The notes under the pieces are model-generated. The model was not told where the DNA came from, searched no databases, and was given only the letters and a program-made list of their open reading frames with translations. A DNA stretch of 64,000 nucleotides from Pyrus communis (lineage: Eukaryota > Streptophyta > Magnoliopsida > Rosales > Rosaceae). Both the position numbers and the translations under genes were made by a program. The stretch is from the NCBI RefSeq assembly GCF_963583255.1, contig NC_084816.1, forward strand, positions 24,078,119 through 24,142,118, written 5' to 3'. This document shows positions 33,155 through 45,892 of the stretch, one piece after another. How positions within the stretch are numbered: position 1 is the first letter of the stretch; the number at the start of each line of letters is the position of its first letter.

Positions 33155-33441
33155 TGTCAGATCCCTGCTCGGGGCGGATCACTTCCCGGGCCCGCTCCTC
33201 CACCGTAGCACGATATTGTCTGCTTTGGGCCCCGACCACGCCCTCACGGTTTTGTTTTTGGGAACTCACACGAGAACTTCCCGATGGGTCACCCATCCTA
33301 GGAATGCTCTCGCGCACTACTCGCTTAACTTCCGAGTTCCCATGGAACCCGAAGCCAGTGAGCTCCCAAAAGGCCTCGTGCTAGGTAGAGATGTGAATAT
33401 ACATTTAAGGATCACTCCCCTGTGCGATGTGGGATGTCACA
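33155..33441 (-). repeat. Cassandra LTR (3' in element orientation)
   Basis: 287 bp. It differs from its partner mainly in the first ~30 bases, with scattered changes elsewhere. Confidence 0.93.
33261..33343 (-). promoter_or_regulatory. 5S-rRNA-like block with Pol III-type internal promoter (LTR 1)
   Basis: On the minus strand 'gaagttaagcgagtagtgcg' and 'aggatgggtgacccatcggg' correspond to the A-box/IE and C-box part of plant 5S rRNA genes. Confidence 0.85.
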
Positions 33442-33493
33442 ATCCACCCCCTTTAGGGGCCCGACGTCCTCGTCGGCACACACGCGACCAGGG

Positions 33494-33511
33494 TTAGGCT
33501 CTGATACCAAT
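33494..33511 (-). other. Cassandra primer-binding site
   Basis: The plus strand reads taggctctgataccaa here; its complement tggtatcagagcc matches the initiator tRNA-Met 3' end. Confidence 0.88.
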
Positions 33512-33798
33512 TGTCACATCCCGGCCCGGGTGGGACCACTTCCCGGGCCCGCTCCACCACCGTAGCACGATATTGTCCGCTTTGGGCCTCGACCACGCCC
33601 TCACGGTTTTGTTTTTGGGAACTCACACGAGAACTTCCCGATGGGTCACCCATCCTGGGAATGCTCTCGCGCACTACTCGCTTAACTTCGGAGTTCCCAT
33701 GGAACCCGAAGCCAGTGAGCTCCCAAAAGGCCTCGTGCTAGGTAAAGATGTGAATATACATTTAAGGATCACTCCCCTGTGCGATGTGGGATGTCACA
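33512..33798 (-). repeat. Cassandra LTR (5' in element orientation)
   Basis: 287 bp, same length as its partner, ending at the target duplication gcctt. The 5S-like block is at about 33618-33700. Confidence 0.93.
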
Positions 33799-33803
33799 GC
33801 CTT

Positions 33804-35740
33804 GATCTTTCACTTTTGTTGATAGAAAATCCTAACCCCTAAACCCTGAATTTGACGCCTTGACGCTTTACTTTTAACGTTGGGATATGATTTGAAAAAT
33901 GTATCATTAACTTGCATATGATGAGATGTGTCAAGACCAATCCTTAATGAAAGATTAGGAAACACAAGTAGGGAATTAATGCAAGAATACTGTCCAACGA
34001 CATCATTTCATGGAGAACCAGCTTGGTCTGCCATGATTTCCATGACTTGTTTTGCCCATCAATTGATACTGATTCATATCATATACATGCCCTGCACGTG
34101 ATGGAAACCCCAAGTTCGATTTGTTAATTAACCACCTTTGTGTATTAGCATTTCTAATTAGTAGCTAGAGAGGAGTTTTAATTAGCTAAAGCAAAAGCTC
34201 TCCCTCTCTCTCTCTCTCTCTCTAATATTTCATGTGTAATTACTTGTCCCCGCAATTAAGTCCCAAAAGTCTACAACAGTATGCGTTATATGATTGATCT
34301 CTAACAGTATCTTATATGGCTGAAAATTCAAGCTTCTAGCTACCTAGAGGGGTGGCTAGGTATTGGCCATCAAATAGAAAATGAAGCAAACTTTTGTTGA
34401 CCACATTTTTGAGAAAGAATAAAGGTTGATGTGTCCATTTAGATGGCTCCCACACTTAAAAAAAGAAAAAAAATACAGTTCGGTATATTAAATATCATAA
34501 TATAAATGGTTGATTTTTATTTATTTTTTAAATAACAAACCACTTGTGTTACGACAATCCACACTTAGGAGAAGCATATAAGGTAATTACATGTTTACTT
34601 AGTGAATGAATATTGAAATTATTTTAAATTTTAACTTTTTTTTTCCATCTATTAGCATATATACAATTATAAATTATGTAAGTTGCGCATTATTATCTCA
34701 AATACCTAAAAAATGTTTTAAAAAGAAATGATAGTCGAACTCAGACAAATTTCTACTCTCCCCTAGTCCTCTCCTCACTTCCGGATTCACGACTTTCCCA
34801 TGATTATGAAGCTTTGTAAAGTTTAATTACTCATTTAATTACCCCTTCCCTTTAGAGTAAATCATATTGTTTGTTTAAAAAAAAAAAAAAATTTGAAGCT
34901 ACCATGATATAACTAGAGGATAAAGCTTCCTAACTACCCTAAATGCAAATATGGCCATTCAAATTAGTTGGAAGTAGTGCCTTCCTAGTCTTCCAATCAA
35001 ATTTGAAAGCAGTTCATAAGCTTCCACCATTTAGTGCATTATCAAAGGAAAATATTTTCCTCAAATTACGTACAAAATGTGCCAAATATAGTGTGGTCGC
35101 TCTGACCCCATGAATCCCATTGGTGGTAATATAACCTACAATTGTAAGTAAGGTAACCCGAAAAGCGAAACCCTAGTTAGGGCACAACACAACACAGAAG
35201 CAGCCAAACCCCAGAAGCCTAAAAATTGTGGGGGGCCCTATGACAACAAAACTAAGAGCAGTCTCTGAGATTAGAGAGTAGAGGGTGGCAAAAGTCTGCC
35301 TGCCCTAGTGTGCCCGACCTGCAACGTCCAATCAAAACTTCAGTGACTCTCTCTCTCTCTCTCTCTCTCGGCGTGAACTTTTTTATCTTTCTACTGTCTG
35401 TGCATGGTTTTGACGCAGGAGAAGAACGAACTCACAAGGAAGCTTTTGCAAAAGTGACCGCTTTTGAGTTTATATGCAACGAGAGATCCTCTTTTATACG
35501 GTAAGGATTTACATACGTTACGTTATAGTTAATTCATTTGATGCAAGTTACTAATTTTTGTTTAGTAAGAAATAGTCTTAGTAGCGTTATTTGTCCTCTA
35601 AATGTTGGTGTGGCGTTCAAAAGTCAATTATCTCTTTAATGGACGCTTGACATGAGGCACGTGATGAACTAAACTAATAAGGAAGCACGCACCAACCAAT
35701 CCTCCCCTCTTTGCTTTTCTTTGTGTATTTAGCAGTAAAG
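33804..35740. other. intergenic, microsatellites only
   Basis: (CT)n tracts at about 34202-34223 and 35346-35370. An A-run lies near 34877-34891. No gene is supported. The 'gggcacaacacaacacag' region near 35180 is compositionally distinct but unidentified. Confidence 0.45.
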
Positions 35741-36150
35741 ACTTGACAAATGGGTCGTGTTTGTCTTGTTCGTGTCATATTCTTAATTTTAACGGATGGT
35801 ATCGTGTTAAATCTATTATCTAAACGAATTTTTAATGGGTGACCCAGTAACAACCCTATATGTTAACTAGTTAACACAAAATATGTTAGATTCGTGTCAT
35901 TTCGTGTTAGGTTATTAGGTCGTCCAATAAATTGATGGGCCTAGTGGGTAGACTTAGCAAATGGGTCATATTTTTCGTATTCGTGTCATACACATTATCT
36001 TACCGTATCGTGTTGTGTTATACCAACTGTCTCAATAGGTTCTTACCGGTGACTATAACCTAATTTGTTAACGGGTTTACCATAACTTGTTATATCTTTA
36101 TGTTGTTTCGTGTCAAGTTAATAAGCCATGCAATAAATTGTGAAGCCTAA
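35741..36150. repeat. tandem pair of ~205-bp 'gacttgacaaatgggtc' repeats
   Basis: Unit 1 (about 35741-35938) starts gacttgacaaatgggtcgtg and unit 2 (about 35950-36150) starts gacttagcaaatgggtcata. Both contain 'cgtgtcata', 'gggtgac'/'cggtgac' and end with 'gtgtcaagtta'/'gtgttaggtta' plus 'caataaatt'. The family also resembles the ends of 28631-29909. Confidence 0.65.
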
Positions 36151-36234
36151 TTAGTACATAGGTGGCGACATCTTATGGGCATGCTTTTTCTCTTCTTAAT
36201 CTACATGGTTAACTGGTTTTTTGCTCTTATGATC

Positions 36235-36456
36235 AGAGGTGGATTGTCTGCCCTCCCATTTCCATACTCTTCCCACGCCCTCTTATTTGTGTGGTCACGG
36301 TTAAGCCATGTCAACATTTTATATTCCTATTACTTTTTGTTTTATTATTTCTATAAAAAAAATTAATATAAAATGTTAACGTGACTTAACCGTGACCACA
36401 CATCACAGGAGGGCTTGGGGAGAGTATGGAAATGAGAGGGCAGACAATCCACCTCC
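36235..36456. mobile_element. 222-bp MITE, 9-bp target duplication
   Basis: The TIR reads agaggtggattgtctgccct on the left and ggaggtggattgtctgccct on the right strand, with inverted similarity through 'gtggtcacggttaag' for ~100 bases. A perfect 9-bp duplication, cttatgatc, flanks it (36226-36234, 36457-36465), pointing to a Mutator-type MITE. A sister copy is at 40846-41049. Confidence 0.88.
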
Positions 36457-36465
36457 CTTATGATC

Positions 36466-39400
36466 TTATCATTATCATTTCTGAGGGAAACGTGTTTTTA
36501 TCTTGGGGAATTATTATTAGCATTCTAAAAATCTCATTTGACACTCCAAACTTTCCATAATTAGAAAAAAAAAAATACACTTATAAGAAATGTAAAATGA
36601 AAATTTTGAAGTGCTAATAATAATTTTCTTTATCTTTTTCTTTCTTTTGTATTGCTTTTTTCACAGTTACATACGTAGCCTGAGGTAAGGCTTTTGAAAA
36701 GAAAAAGAGCTTGAATTTTACCAAAATTTTCAGCCTTTGCCATGCGTGTTGACACGTGGCGCAGTGGGTATCATTTACCTAATTTCGTACGTTGATATAA
36801 GTAAACACGATTAAAATGTGGGTTTGAAATTCTCATAAACAAAGATTAGGGTGGGCACAGTAGTGGGTTGAATGACTGATCCAACCAAAACTGGTTAGAT
36901 TTGGTATTGTAAACTTCAAAATTTAATGAGCCAAAAAAACTTGTAAATTTAATTTTTGAGTAAAATTACCTTAAAGTATTATTAACTCGATTGAAATCAA
37001 CTCGAATATCAATAATCCTTAAGCATGCATGCACGTTACACGTAGACTACATAGACTACATAGACATATACATAAAATCTAATAATTATTAAACACACCT
37101 GTTCATTTATACTTTAGTTAAACAATGAAATTTAAATATTCAATAACAAACACTGATTCTACAACATTAAATTTACATGTTTTAACCCAATATGACATGT
37201 ATTTTATTTGTCACTGATAAACACTTTAGGAATAAGAAAGAAAGTAAATCCCAACCTGCGGAACACACTCAACCCAACCTGCCTTAGAATGGTTTGGGTA
37301 GGTGGGTTTGTTCATTTTCTTGGGTGGAAATGAGTTTCAATAACGCCAATTTGAGCCTAATGAGTTGGCTAATTGGTTGAAGTCCAACCCGACCAACCCA
37401 CTTCTCACAAAGATGATCTATTTGTCAATTTCATATTGTAAAATGTGACTTTGATATGTTAATTACGATTCTGGCACGTCTGTATAAGTCCATTAGAGTT
37501 TTAAATGAGTTTTTTGTATGTTATTTATGTAACTCCCATGATAATTGATAGTGTTAGGAATAAAGAATTCAAGAATCAAATTGTTACTAATTAAGTGCAT
37601 TAATAGTTGAGTTTATTAGTTTTCTTTTCATTTTCAAAGTGTTGTTTCGTATTTGTGGTTATGCAAGAAAATTGTGAACATATGTTAAATTATAATTAAC
37701 AAATAAGTGATATATAGTGCATTACATACAAAATCATTGTCTGACACATACACATAACTGACATTTTTCACCCGTCCATTGTAAAGACTGAATTTACTGG
37801 TAACTAAGCATACCTTAGTTGCATGGCATGGGCTGTTGAGTGTTTTCCCCTACATAATTCAGGGGTTCGTGCGAGAATTCAAGTATAGAATGATAAGCCT
37901 TCAATAACACAATGGATAAGCCTATCTAACAAGTCTCCCAACTTTACTTGGTAATAACCATACAAAAACGTCAATCATTAGTAAAAAAAAAAAAAAAGAT
38001 GATTTTGAGTTTCTGCAGAAGCATTTATATGGAAACGATTACAGTAACTGATTTAAAAAATCTGGAAGAAACGGTCATGACAACCTCTAGTCTGTATGTA
38101 AGTAGCTCCGCTCTGTTGCCTTCATTTTTCTCCTCTTACGTATTCATTTTTCAACTATTTAATTAAACTAGTCAGAGAAAAACTAATGGTCATATCTAAG
38201 GAAAACATATACAAAAATTAAAAGATGATATACAAAAATGGCTCCCCAGTTACAAACATGTCTCAATTAGTAAGGAGACGAGATGCACAAAATCTAATCC
38301 TATGGTAAATAATCTTTGGATGTTTTTAGTTGACATGCACAATCAATCATGCATAAAAATATATGTACTGTAATTAATTTGTTAAATGTATATGTAAAGA
38401 GATGTTTTCAATCTCAGCCTTCCTATAACTTTCTCTGCTGCATATTATCTTACTCTACAAATGTCATATTCGGAACTTTGATTCTTTTTATCGTTATTGA
38501 AAGATCATTTCTAAAAAAAACTCATTCGATTGGGGGATCGTTTAGCTTTTCATATGTGCCAAACAAATTGACAACTATGGTAACAGATAACATCTTTGTG
38601 ATGAACCTTCAATTTGTTTTAATTCATGTAGATGACTATACGGTCTCCAGATCAGTACGAATAATATATAAATGCGGTTGCCTTTGACATAAGTACAATC
38701 AAATATAGCACATCATCAAGTAAAAGAAATAATTTCTTACATGTAATAAGCCAAACAGTATCCAACTAATTATACTGTACAAAAAAGGCAGCATCACGTT
38801 GATAGTGCATGGTCATAAATGTGAGGTAATATTTTCATACAATGGGTGCATGGAAGTTATTATATTTCTTTTATTTGAGTAATTTTAGGTTCCAGTAGGT
38901 GAAACCTCACACCAAAGATGTTGTCATGACTTTTGAGTTATCAATTCCATCCGTAGGTTTTGAGAAGTTTATGTCATGGGCCAATTGCACTTTTTGGTTG
39001 AAGATAACTTGTCAGCTGTCGTGGTCCTAAATCTTGAATCTTCAAATTAAACCTAATCAATTGATGAACTGATTGATCTAGTTGAATTGATTAAGCTACC
39101 AATGTCCCTTTAGCATTAATTTAAGGGTTTTCTTTTTATAGCTAAAATAGTCTTGAAAATGACATAACTCTTCACTTTGGTCCTCGAAGTGTCACTAAAT
39201 TTGTCCACCGTAAATCATTTTAGTCATTTCGTAAAAAATCTGTCAATTCTTGTTGGTTTTTCACGGAATAATCAAAATAATTTATGGTAAACGAGCTCAA
39301 GAAACAGTTCTATTGAATTCCCTGTCAGAAACTGAATCGAGTAACCATTTTAACTAAAAAGCTTAACTTAATGATCCAACTATAAAAGTGGAGTGGACCA

Positions 39401-39690
39401 CTTCTCCTTTCTCTTTCCAAAGCATACTTGATACCAAAGCTTTTAATTTGCCAAATTTTGGGGACCAGTTTGTGACATTTTTTGGGTTTGTTCTTCTTCT
39501 TAATGTGCCATATGGGCAAAGGCCCATCTCCACAACCCTCACATATCTTGGCCCTATAGCCCATTTCATACGTGGGGATCTTAATTAACTTTGTATAGTT
39601 TCTAAAACTTTATTTTTCTTAGTACATCAATATATTTTTACATGAAGGGAATAGGAAGTTCGGTTAACATTTCACTTTCTAAACTCACGT
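36466..39690. other. intergenic, no gene seen
   Basis: A/T-rich. About 39130-39300 carries a 'tttggtcctcgaagtgtcac' / 'gtaaatcattttagtc' motif typical of TIR-element debris. No ORF with recognisable domains. Confidence 0.45.
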
Positions 39691-39699
39691 ACTATTTTA

Positions 39700-40680
<981 letters not shown>

Positions 40681-40845
40681 AAGTTTTTACTAACTTTTTT
40701 TTTTTTAGCCGTTGAATCAAATTTTAAAGGTCTGAATTACTTGATTCCTGAACTTTGGAGGAAGAGATCCGGAAATGATCTCTTTCCATTCTAGAAAGGA
40801 CAAATTTGGGGAAAAAGATAAAAATGAAAAGGAGAGTGCTGGAAA

Positions 40846-41049
40846 GCAGGCAGATTGTCTGCCCTTCCCATCTTCTCCTATTTGTGACGTTATGGTTAAG
40901 CCACGTTAACATTTTATATTCCTATTGTTTTTTGTCTTAACATCTTTATTAAAAAATCAATATAAAATATTGACATGACTTAACCGTGATCGCACAAAAT
41001 AAGAAGGAATGAGAAGGTCACCCAATAGGAGGGCAGACAATCTACCTCC
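40846..41049. mobile_element. second copy of the 222-bp MITE family
   Basis: The ends gcaggcagattgtctgccc and, inverted, gcaggaggtagattgtctgccc match the element at 36235-36456, as do the inner 'ggttaagccacgttaacatt' / 'gacttaaccgtg' arms. Possible imperfect 9-bp duplication tgctggaaa / tgctataaa. Confidence 0.75.
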
Positions 41050-41116
41050 TGCTATAAAAACGGTGAGTGAGGGAGTTCTTTCTTCTTTTTCCTCTCTCCA
41101 CAAACGGTCTCTGATT

Positions 41117-41362
41117 ATGGAGGGAGTCGAAGACGCGGCGTCGGTGATCAACTCAGCCAATACTCGGCAGCCGCCGTTTCTGAACAAGACTACGATTGGT
41201 GGATGACCCCTCCACCTGCGCCGTCGTCTCCTGGAGCAACGGCAACAAGTAACAACAGCTTCTTCGATCGTCTGGAACGTTCCCGAGTTCTGGAGGGACA
41301 TCCTGCCCAAGTATTTCAAGCACAACAATTTCTCTAGCTTCGTCATGCAGCTGAATAATTAT
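41117..41362 (+). pseudogene. heat shock transcription factor exon-1 pseudogene (HSFA-type)
   Basis: It starts MEGVEDAASVINSANTRQPP, then FLNKT. After small deletions the frame continues as [17 protein letters not shown], meets a TAA at about 41250, then resumes as [31 protein letters not shown]. That is the first half of the HSF DNA-binding domain (family pattern DDP..WS..NSFVVW..PEF...[21 protein letters not shown]). The similarity stops exactly at the conserved HSF intron (tat|gtgggt). No second exon (GFRKVDPDRWEF) was found downstream. R in the conserved FVRQLN is M here. Confidence 0.82.
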
Positions 41363-43572
41363 GTGGGTTTTCTTCCCTTTCTTAAATTTTGATTCTTTGG
41401 GGCTTTTTCTGCATTTAATATGTTGTGAACCCTTTGTTTTAGTTGTTATTGCCAACATAACTTAGTTGATTATATTATTATTATTTCTCAAGGGAATTGT
41501 TATTAGCAAAAATCTCATTTTAAACTCCAAACTTTATATATTAGGAAAGAAAAATACATTTGTGAGGAGATGAGCGTAAAATGAGATATTTAGAGTGCCA
41601 ATAACATTTTCCTTTCTCAAATTCAAAAGAATTAGGGACGTTTTAATATGGTTAACTATGAGTGACTTGATTCCGTTCTAGTGCGCGGGAAGTATAACTT
41701 ATGCGGCTATAAAATAAAAGGAATTTAATTGGTAGTACAAAATTCAATTTATAATGTTAGTCAGTCTCGGGATTAAACTTTTGGGGCGTACAAATGATAA
41801 TTTTCATTACTGGTATTTTTTTTTACGGACTATAATAGCAGTGGGGTAAATCATTAAATGTTAGATGAAAAAGAGATCGATGAGGATCAAGCTCCACCAG
41901 AATGCATAAATATGATTGTACAGCAGCACAACAATTAAGCAAAAAAATTATTCTGCACGTCGCACAGAAAAATCAAAGAGAGAAATGGGTTTACGATTCA
42001 CCTCACACATGAAATTCTAACTTTAGTCACTGCTAATTACTTTCTAATACTAAGAGATCGGCTTAGGAGTAACAGTGGAAGCACAAAAAGTGACAGTCCT
42101 CAGATATATACCACCAGAGCTTCTGCCAGGGCGGTGTTAGAGTAATTAAAACCCTAATCGAAGTTCGCTCACTGTTGATAAGATCTGATTCAACCTTGAC
42201 TTAGATGCAGAAAGTGGAGGCTACTGCCCTATTTATATAACTAGCAGATAATGCTATTCACTCACTTATTTTTATCTATCAAACATTTTTGTTATTTTCT
42301 GTCGTTGATTTTTTATATTCAGTTAATATAACGTTATGTATAAAAGTTCAGAGACGTGTTAGAGATCAAAAGTGGTCGTGTGAATGACACTACCCATAAC
42401 TAGCCACATGATCAAGTGCCGGCTGGCAAAATGTAACAAACTTCTATGATTACCAACTGTTTTCGATTTCTGCGGGTACTGTGAATTTCGTAAATATCCA
42501 ATCTTTTATTTTTGCCTCCAATTTAGTGACGATGAAAAGTCGTCGATTTTGTTCGATTAGGGTTTCAGAAGTAGATTTTTGGATCAAACACTAGATCGCT
42601 GCTGATGATGAGAAGCATAAAGGCCATAACCAACGGCGACGTATATGCGCAGTGTGTGTGTGGATTCATATTTCCTCCCCATATATGGGTCGTTCGTTGG
42701 GATGGGGAATGTGCCAATATGCTAATCTGAGGCCCCATCTTTCTTTCAAACTCCGTTTTATAAATCTTAAGGGACTATGATTTCCGAGAAATTGCAAGAA
42801 AGCAACAGAAAATAATTCAACTTTTTTCTTCTGATTGAAGAATTTAAAATCCATAATGTTTCAGTATACAACGTATATTACCGAGTTTTTATCTTAAAAC
42901 AACTTTGCAGAGTCGAGAGTGGACTCAAATTGATTAATCCTCTATGTGGCAACCACAAAGAACATAAAAAAAAGCAATAATCATCGACATAGATTGTCAT
43001 AATAGATCAGTAGTAGCAGATCCAAAACTGCAGAATACATAAGCCATTGCTAAGTAGTGAGACCACACAAACTGCTAGGCGGCACAAGCATACACAAAAA
43101 ACAACTAAGCCGAGAAGGAAATCACCGTCGACTTATCTCCACAACAAAGTAGCAGGGCACGCTGGTCCCAAGCATTTGCAACGCCACCGGATATGCACTA
43201 GTCACGACTCAATCAGGGTGTATTTCTCACATATTTGGTCAATGAAGGCGATTCGATCACATATGGCCATGTGTGTGGAACCATCAACGAATCAAGCTAG
43301 ATTCGCAACAGATGTAGCCCTTGGAGGGTGGATTGGACTCGAATATGAAGCAAGGAAGCGACTTAGCAACTAGAACGTCAACATGGAGATGATTTTGACC
43401 CACCACAACCCAAGCATGACTCAAACCCATGAATCTATCCCCAAAAGACAACATAGAGATGGTTTTGAGAATGGAACTCCATTCAAGCATGGAGGGTTGC
43501 TCACAAAATAGTGAGAAGAGAGATGGGAAAGGGGGAGCCGCAGGGAGGGGGGAAAGAAGGGGGGCTGCCTCC
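41363..43572. other. intergenic, no gene seen
   Basis: A/T-rich with short non-homologous ORFs. About 43030-43500 is less A/T-rich and gives ORFs on both strands but nothing recognisable. Confidence 0.4.
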
Positions 43573-43862
43573 TGTTAGACCAAGTCAGAGTTATCAAGAA
43601 TCCAGCTCATGTTTAAACTCTAAAGTCTGTTATTCAGGAATGCAGTCCTTATCCAAGGATAACTCTGATAGTTTTAGATTATTTTTAAATGTTTGAAAGT
43701 TTGATTTCACAGATGTTGTATTATTCAAATTCAAATATTGCCGTCTAAATAGGGTTGATAAACTCCTGATGTAATCTCAAAATTATTATAAATACACGCA
43801 ACCCATCAGTTGATGGGTATGCACGTTCTGAGCTGGAAACCTGAGAGTTCTAAAGTTTTACA
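43573..43862 (+). mobile_element. solo LTR
   Basis: 290 bp beginning TGTTAGACC and ending TTTTACA (TG...CA), flanked by a perfect 5-bp duplication, cctcc (43568-43572 and 43863-43867). A TATA-like ttataaatacac at about 43788-43799 supports LTR promoter architecture and plus orientation. No internal retroelement sequence or partner LTR was seen, so it is the product of LTR-LTR recombination. Family not identified. Confidence 0.8.
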
Positions 43863-43867
43863 CCTCC

Positions 43868-45110
43868 TACACCGAGCCGTAACAAGAGGCCGGTGGTTAG
43901 AGGAGCTTTAGTTAGGGTTTGGTGTTTGGGTTACAGGGGAGATGATATGCGAGAGGTTTTTCAGAACTGGTGTTCCTATTCGTTCAGCTTCATTGGAGCG
44001 TCCGATTCGCACACAATGCGAGTTCACCCTTTTCATTGTTGTAACACTTGGACTTGGATTAGATGCAAGTTCGCCCTTTTCATTCTTGTAACTAATGCGT
44101 GGATGGGTAACACCAAGTGGCTGTCACACTTAAAATTTTCAACTCATCAAGAACTGATCTCAAAGTCGGGGAGTGATCCAATCCCACTAATTCTTCGTGG
44201 CCAAAAATATCAGTTGTTAAAAAGAGTTGTTTACGGTTTGCTACTAAAAGTGTGTAAAAGTTAAAATTTATTGCAAGGAGATCAATGTGTTTATTTCATT
44301 ATGCTTAGGCTTCACTGGATGGATTCTAATTTATTGCTAGTTTCATTAGAGCTTGCAAACCTGCATGATGTGAATTCACCCTTTTCATTGTTGTCAGTAA
44401 CATATTTATTGGCAACACAATGTGACAACGATCGGATACCACTAATTCTTATCTATCTCTTGACTCGAAATTGGAGCAAGTTTGAAAAAGGATCTTAGAG
44501 TGTCTAGGGTTGGGCTAGGAGGGTCTCCTAACGCCTTTGTTTTTTCTTCTCATCGGAGTTATTTCACAAATGGTTCTTTTTATCCGGGGATTGGTGGAGG
44601 ACATCTAGATTATGATCCCTATGAGACTTGTATCGAATCTATGTCACCGACTCTAGTTCATGGACCTGTCATGCAGATTGGTCATTTGTTTAGCTGAACT
44701 TTGATCAAATTGGGAAATTACAACTGGTTCTATAGGGGAATTTTTAATATTATTGACTTCATGACCTAATTGTAAATTGTAAGCAGATCAGTGATGCAAG
44801 TTAGAATAGTAGGTAGACAGATTGTCTGGTTTGACTTGCAGGCTTGGTGGTAATAGTTATTAGAAGAGTCTGTACATGAACTTCGAATATGCTTTGACTT
44901 CTACGGTAAGTAATCTCTCAGACTGCCTGCCTGCATCTGTTCCCATTTCCCACTTCCCACGTTGATTTTGTTTACATACAGTCAACTGAAAACTTGTTTA
45001 GTTAGCTTTGATATTCTGTTCTCTATTCGGATCAGCTACATCTAGGCAGTCTTACTATTGTTGTCTCGACTGGGTGGTGGCTGCGGCTGTTAAATTGTGA
45101 GATAGAGGGC
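43868..45110. other. unassigned stretch before the first Gly-rich gene
   Basis: Several short plus-strand ORFs (43893-44264, 44482-44697) lack recognisable domains. Two near-copies of 'gttcacccttttcattgttgt' / 'attcacccttttcattgttgt' at about 44021 and 44371 suggest a small internal duplication. The stretch just before 45116 should hold the small-gene promoter. Confidence 0.4.
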
Positions 45111-45115
45111 TAGTG

Positions 45116-45892
45116 ATGGATCCTGGAGGACCTGGTGGGGGAGGACCGGGCGGTGGTGGTCCTGGAGGTGGTGGCTGGGGAGGCCCAGGCGGTGGTGGAT
45201 GGGGAGGCCCTGGACCTGGAGGACCTGGTGGATGGGGCGGCCCTGGACCTGGGGGACCTGGTGGATGGGGCGGCCCTGGACCTGGCGGATGGGGGCCAGG
45301 GCCTGGGGGACCTGGCGGATGGGGGCCAGGGCCTGGGGGACCTGGTGGATGGGGACCCTGGCCTGGAGGACCTGGTGGCTGGGGCTTTGGCATGGGAGGT
45401 CCTTGGGGTCCTGGTTTCATGGGAGGAGGACCTGGCTTTTTTGGAGGGTTTGCTGATGGATTATGCAGCATGATATCTTCTTGGTAATTACGATTTCTGA
45501 ACACACCCTTATAGCATTTTTGTTTCTGATCATTATTCTTATGCGCCATTCTGATGTTTATATGATGTGTTATTTTGACACTGCTTGCAAAGTTTGTCGT
45601 TTCAGCGATTTTAATACTTCTCAACTAGCATACTGAACTCTACTTGCGAATGCACAAAAAAGTTCTAAATATTCAGTTTTGGAGTTTAGATAAAAGAGGA
45701 GTGTTAAAATCGCTTCCCTTAAATATTCGAAGGTAATGAATTGAAATCTGAAGTGTTTACTTCTTGTTATTGCTGGGGAAACTGGAATATTGCAGCTTCT
45801 ACTTCTTGTGCTGCTGCGGTTTGCTGCATGAATGCTTCGGCGGCGGTCCTCATGGTGGATATGGTCCTCCCGGAGGACCTCCTCCCTACTGA
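45116..45892 (+). CDS. small Gly/Pro-rich protein with Cys-rich tail, paralogue 1
   Basis: Two exons (45116-45483 and 45796-45892, GT-AG) give 154 aa. Residues ~3-105 are tandem GGPG/GGW-type repeats (units such as GPGPGGPGGWG). Then come FADGLCSMISSC, a hydrophobic Cys-rich tail FYFLCCCGLLHECF, and GGGPHGGYGPPGGPPPY. The CCC-containing hydrophobic stretch recalls CYSTM-type membrane tails, but I do not claim that family. The start ATG (ctagtgatgg) aligns with the one in the paralogue at 52046 (ttagtgatgg). The exon junction falls at the same place in both genes (tct-tg|). Function unknown. The minus-strand proline-rich ORF across exon 1 is a shadow. Confidence 0.75.

Larger units (their letters stand above)
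33155..33798 (-). mobile_element. Cassandra TRIM retrotransposon
   Basis: Two 287-bp direct repeats (33155-33441 and 33512-33798) flank a 70-bp interior, and a perfect 5-bp target duplication, gcctt, borders the element (33150-33154 and 33799-33803). Read on the minus strand each LTR begins TGTGACATCCCACATCG. It contains a 5S-rRNA-like block (ggaagttaagcgagtagtgc ... ggatgggtgaccc ... gggaag), the defining feature of Cassandra. The interior holds an initiator tRNA-Met primer-binding site (ttggtatcagagcctaacc) and a polypurine tract (aaagggggtgg). No protein is encoded. ORFs here are spurious. Confidence 0.95.

Noticed and set aside
33084..33842. Several ORFs of 70-118 codons
   Set aside because: They fall inside the Cassandra LTRs, appear twice because the LTRs are repeated, and that element family encodes no protein.
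39388..39588. Overlapping ORFs on both strands near 39.4 kb
   Set aside because: Short, mutually antisense and lacking any recognisable motif.
43047..43490. ORFs of 108 and 68 codons on opposite strands
   Set aside because: No recognisable domain and mutual overlap; insufficient support for a gene.
45055..45624. 189-codon minus-strand proline-rich ORF
   Set aside because: It is antisense to the Gly/Pro repeats of the plus-strand gene: GGN repeats read backwards as CCN give proline. The plus strand has the shared start, splice sites and Cys tail.
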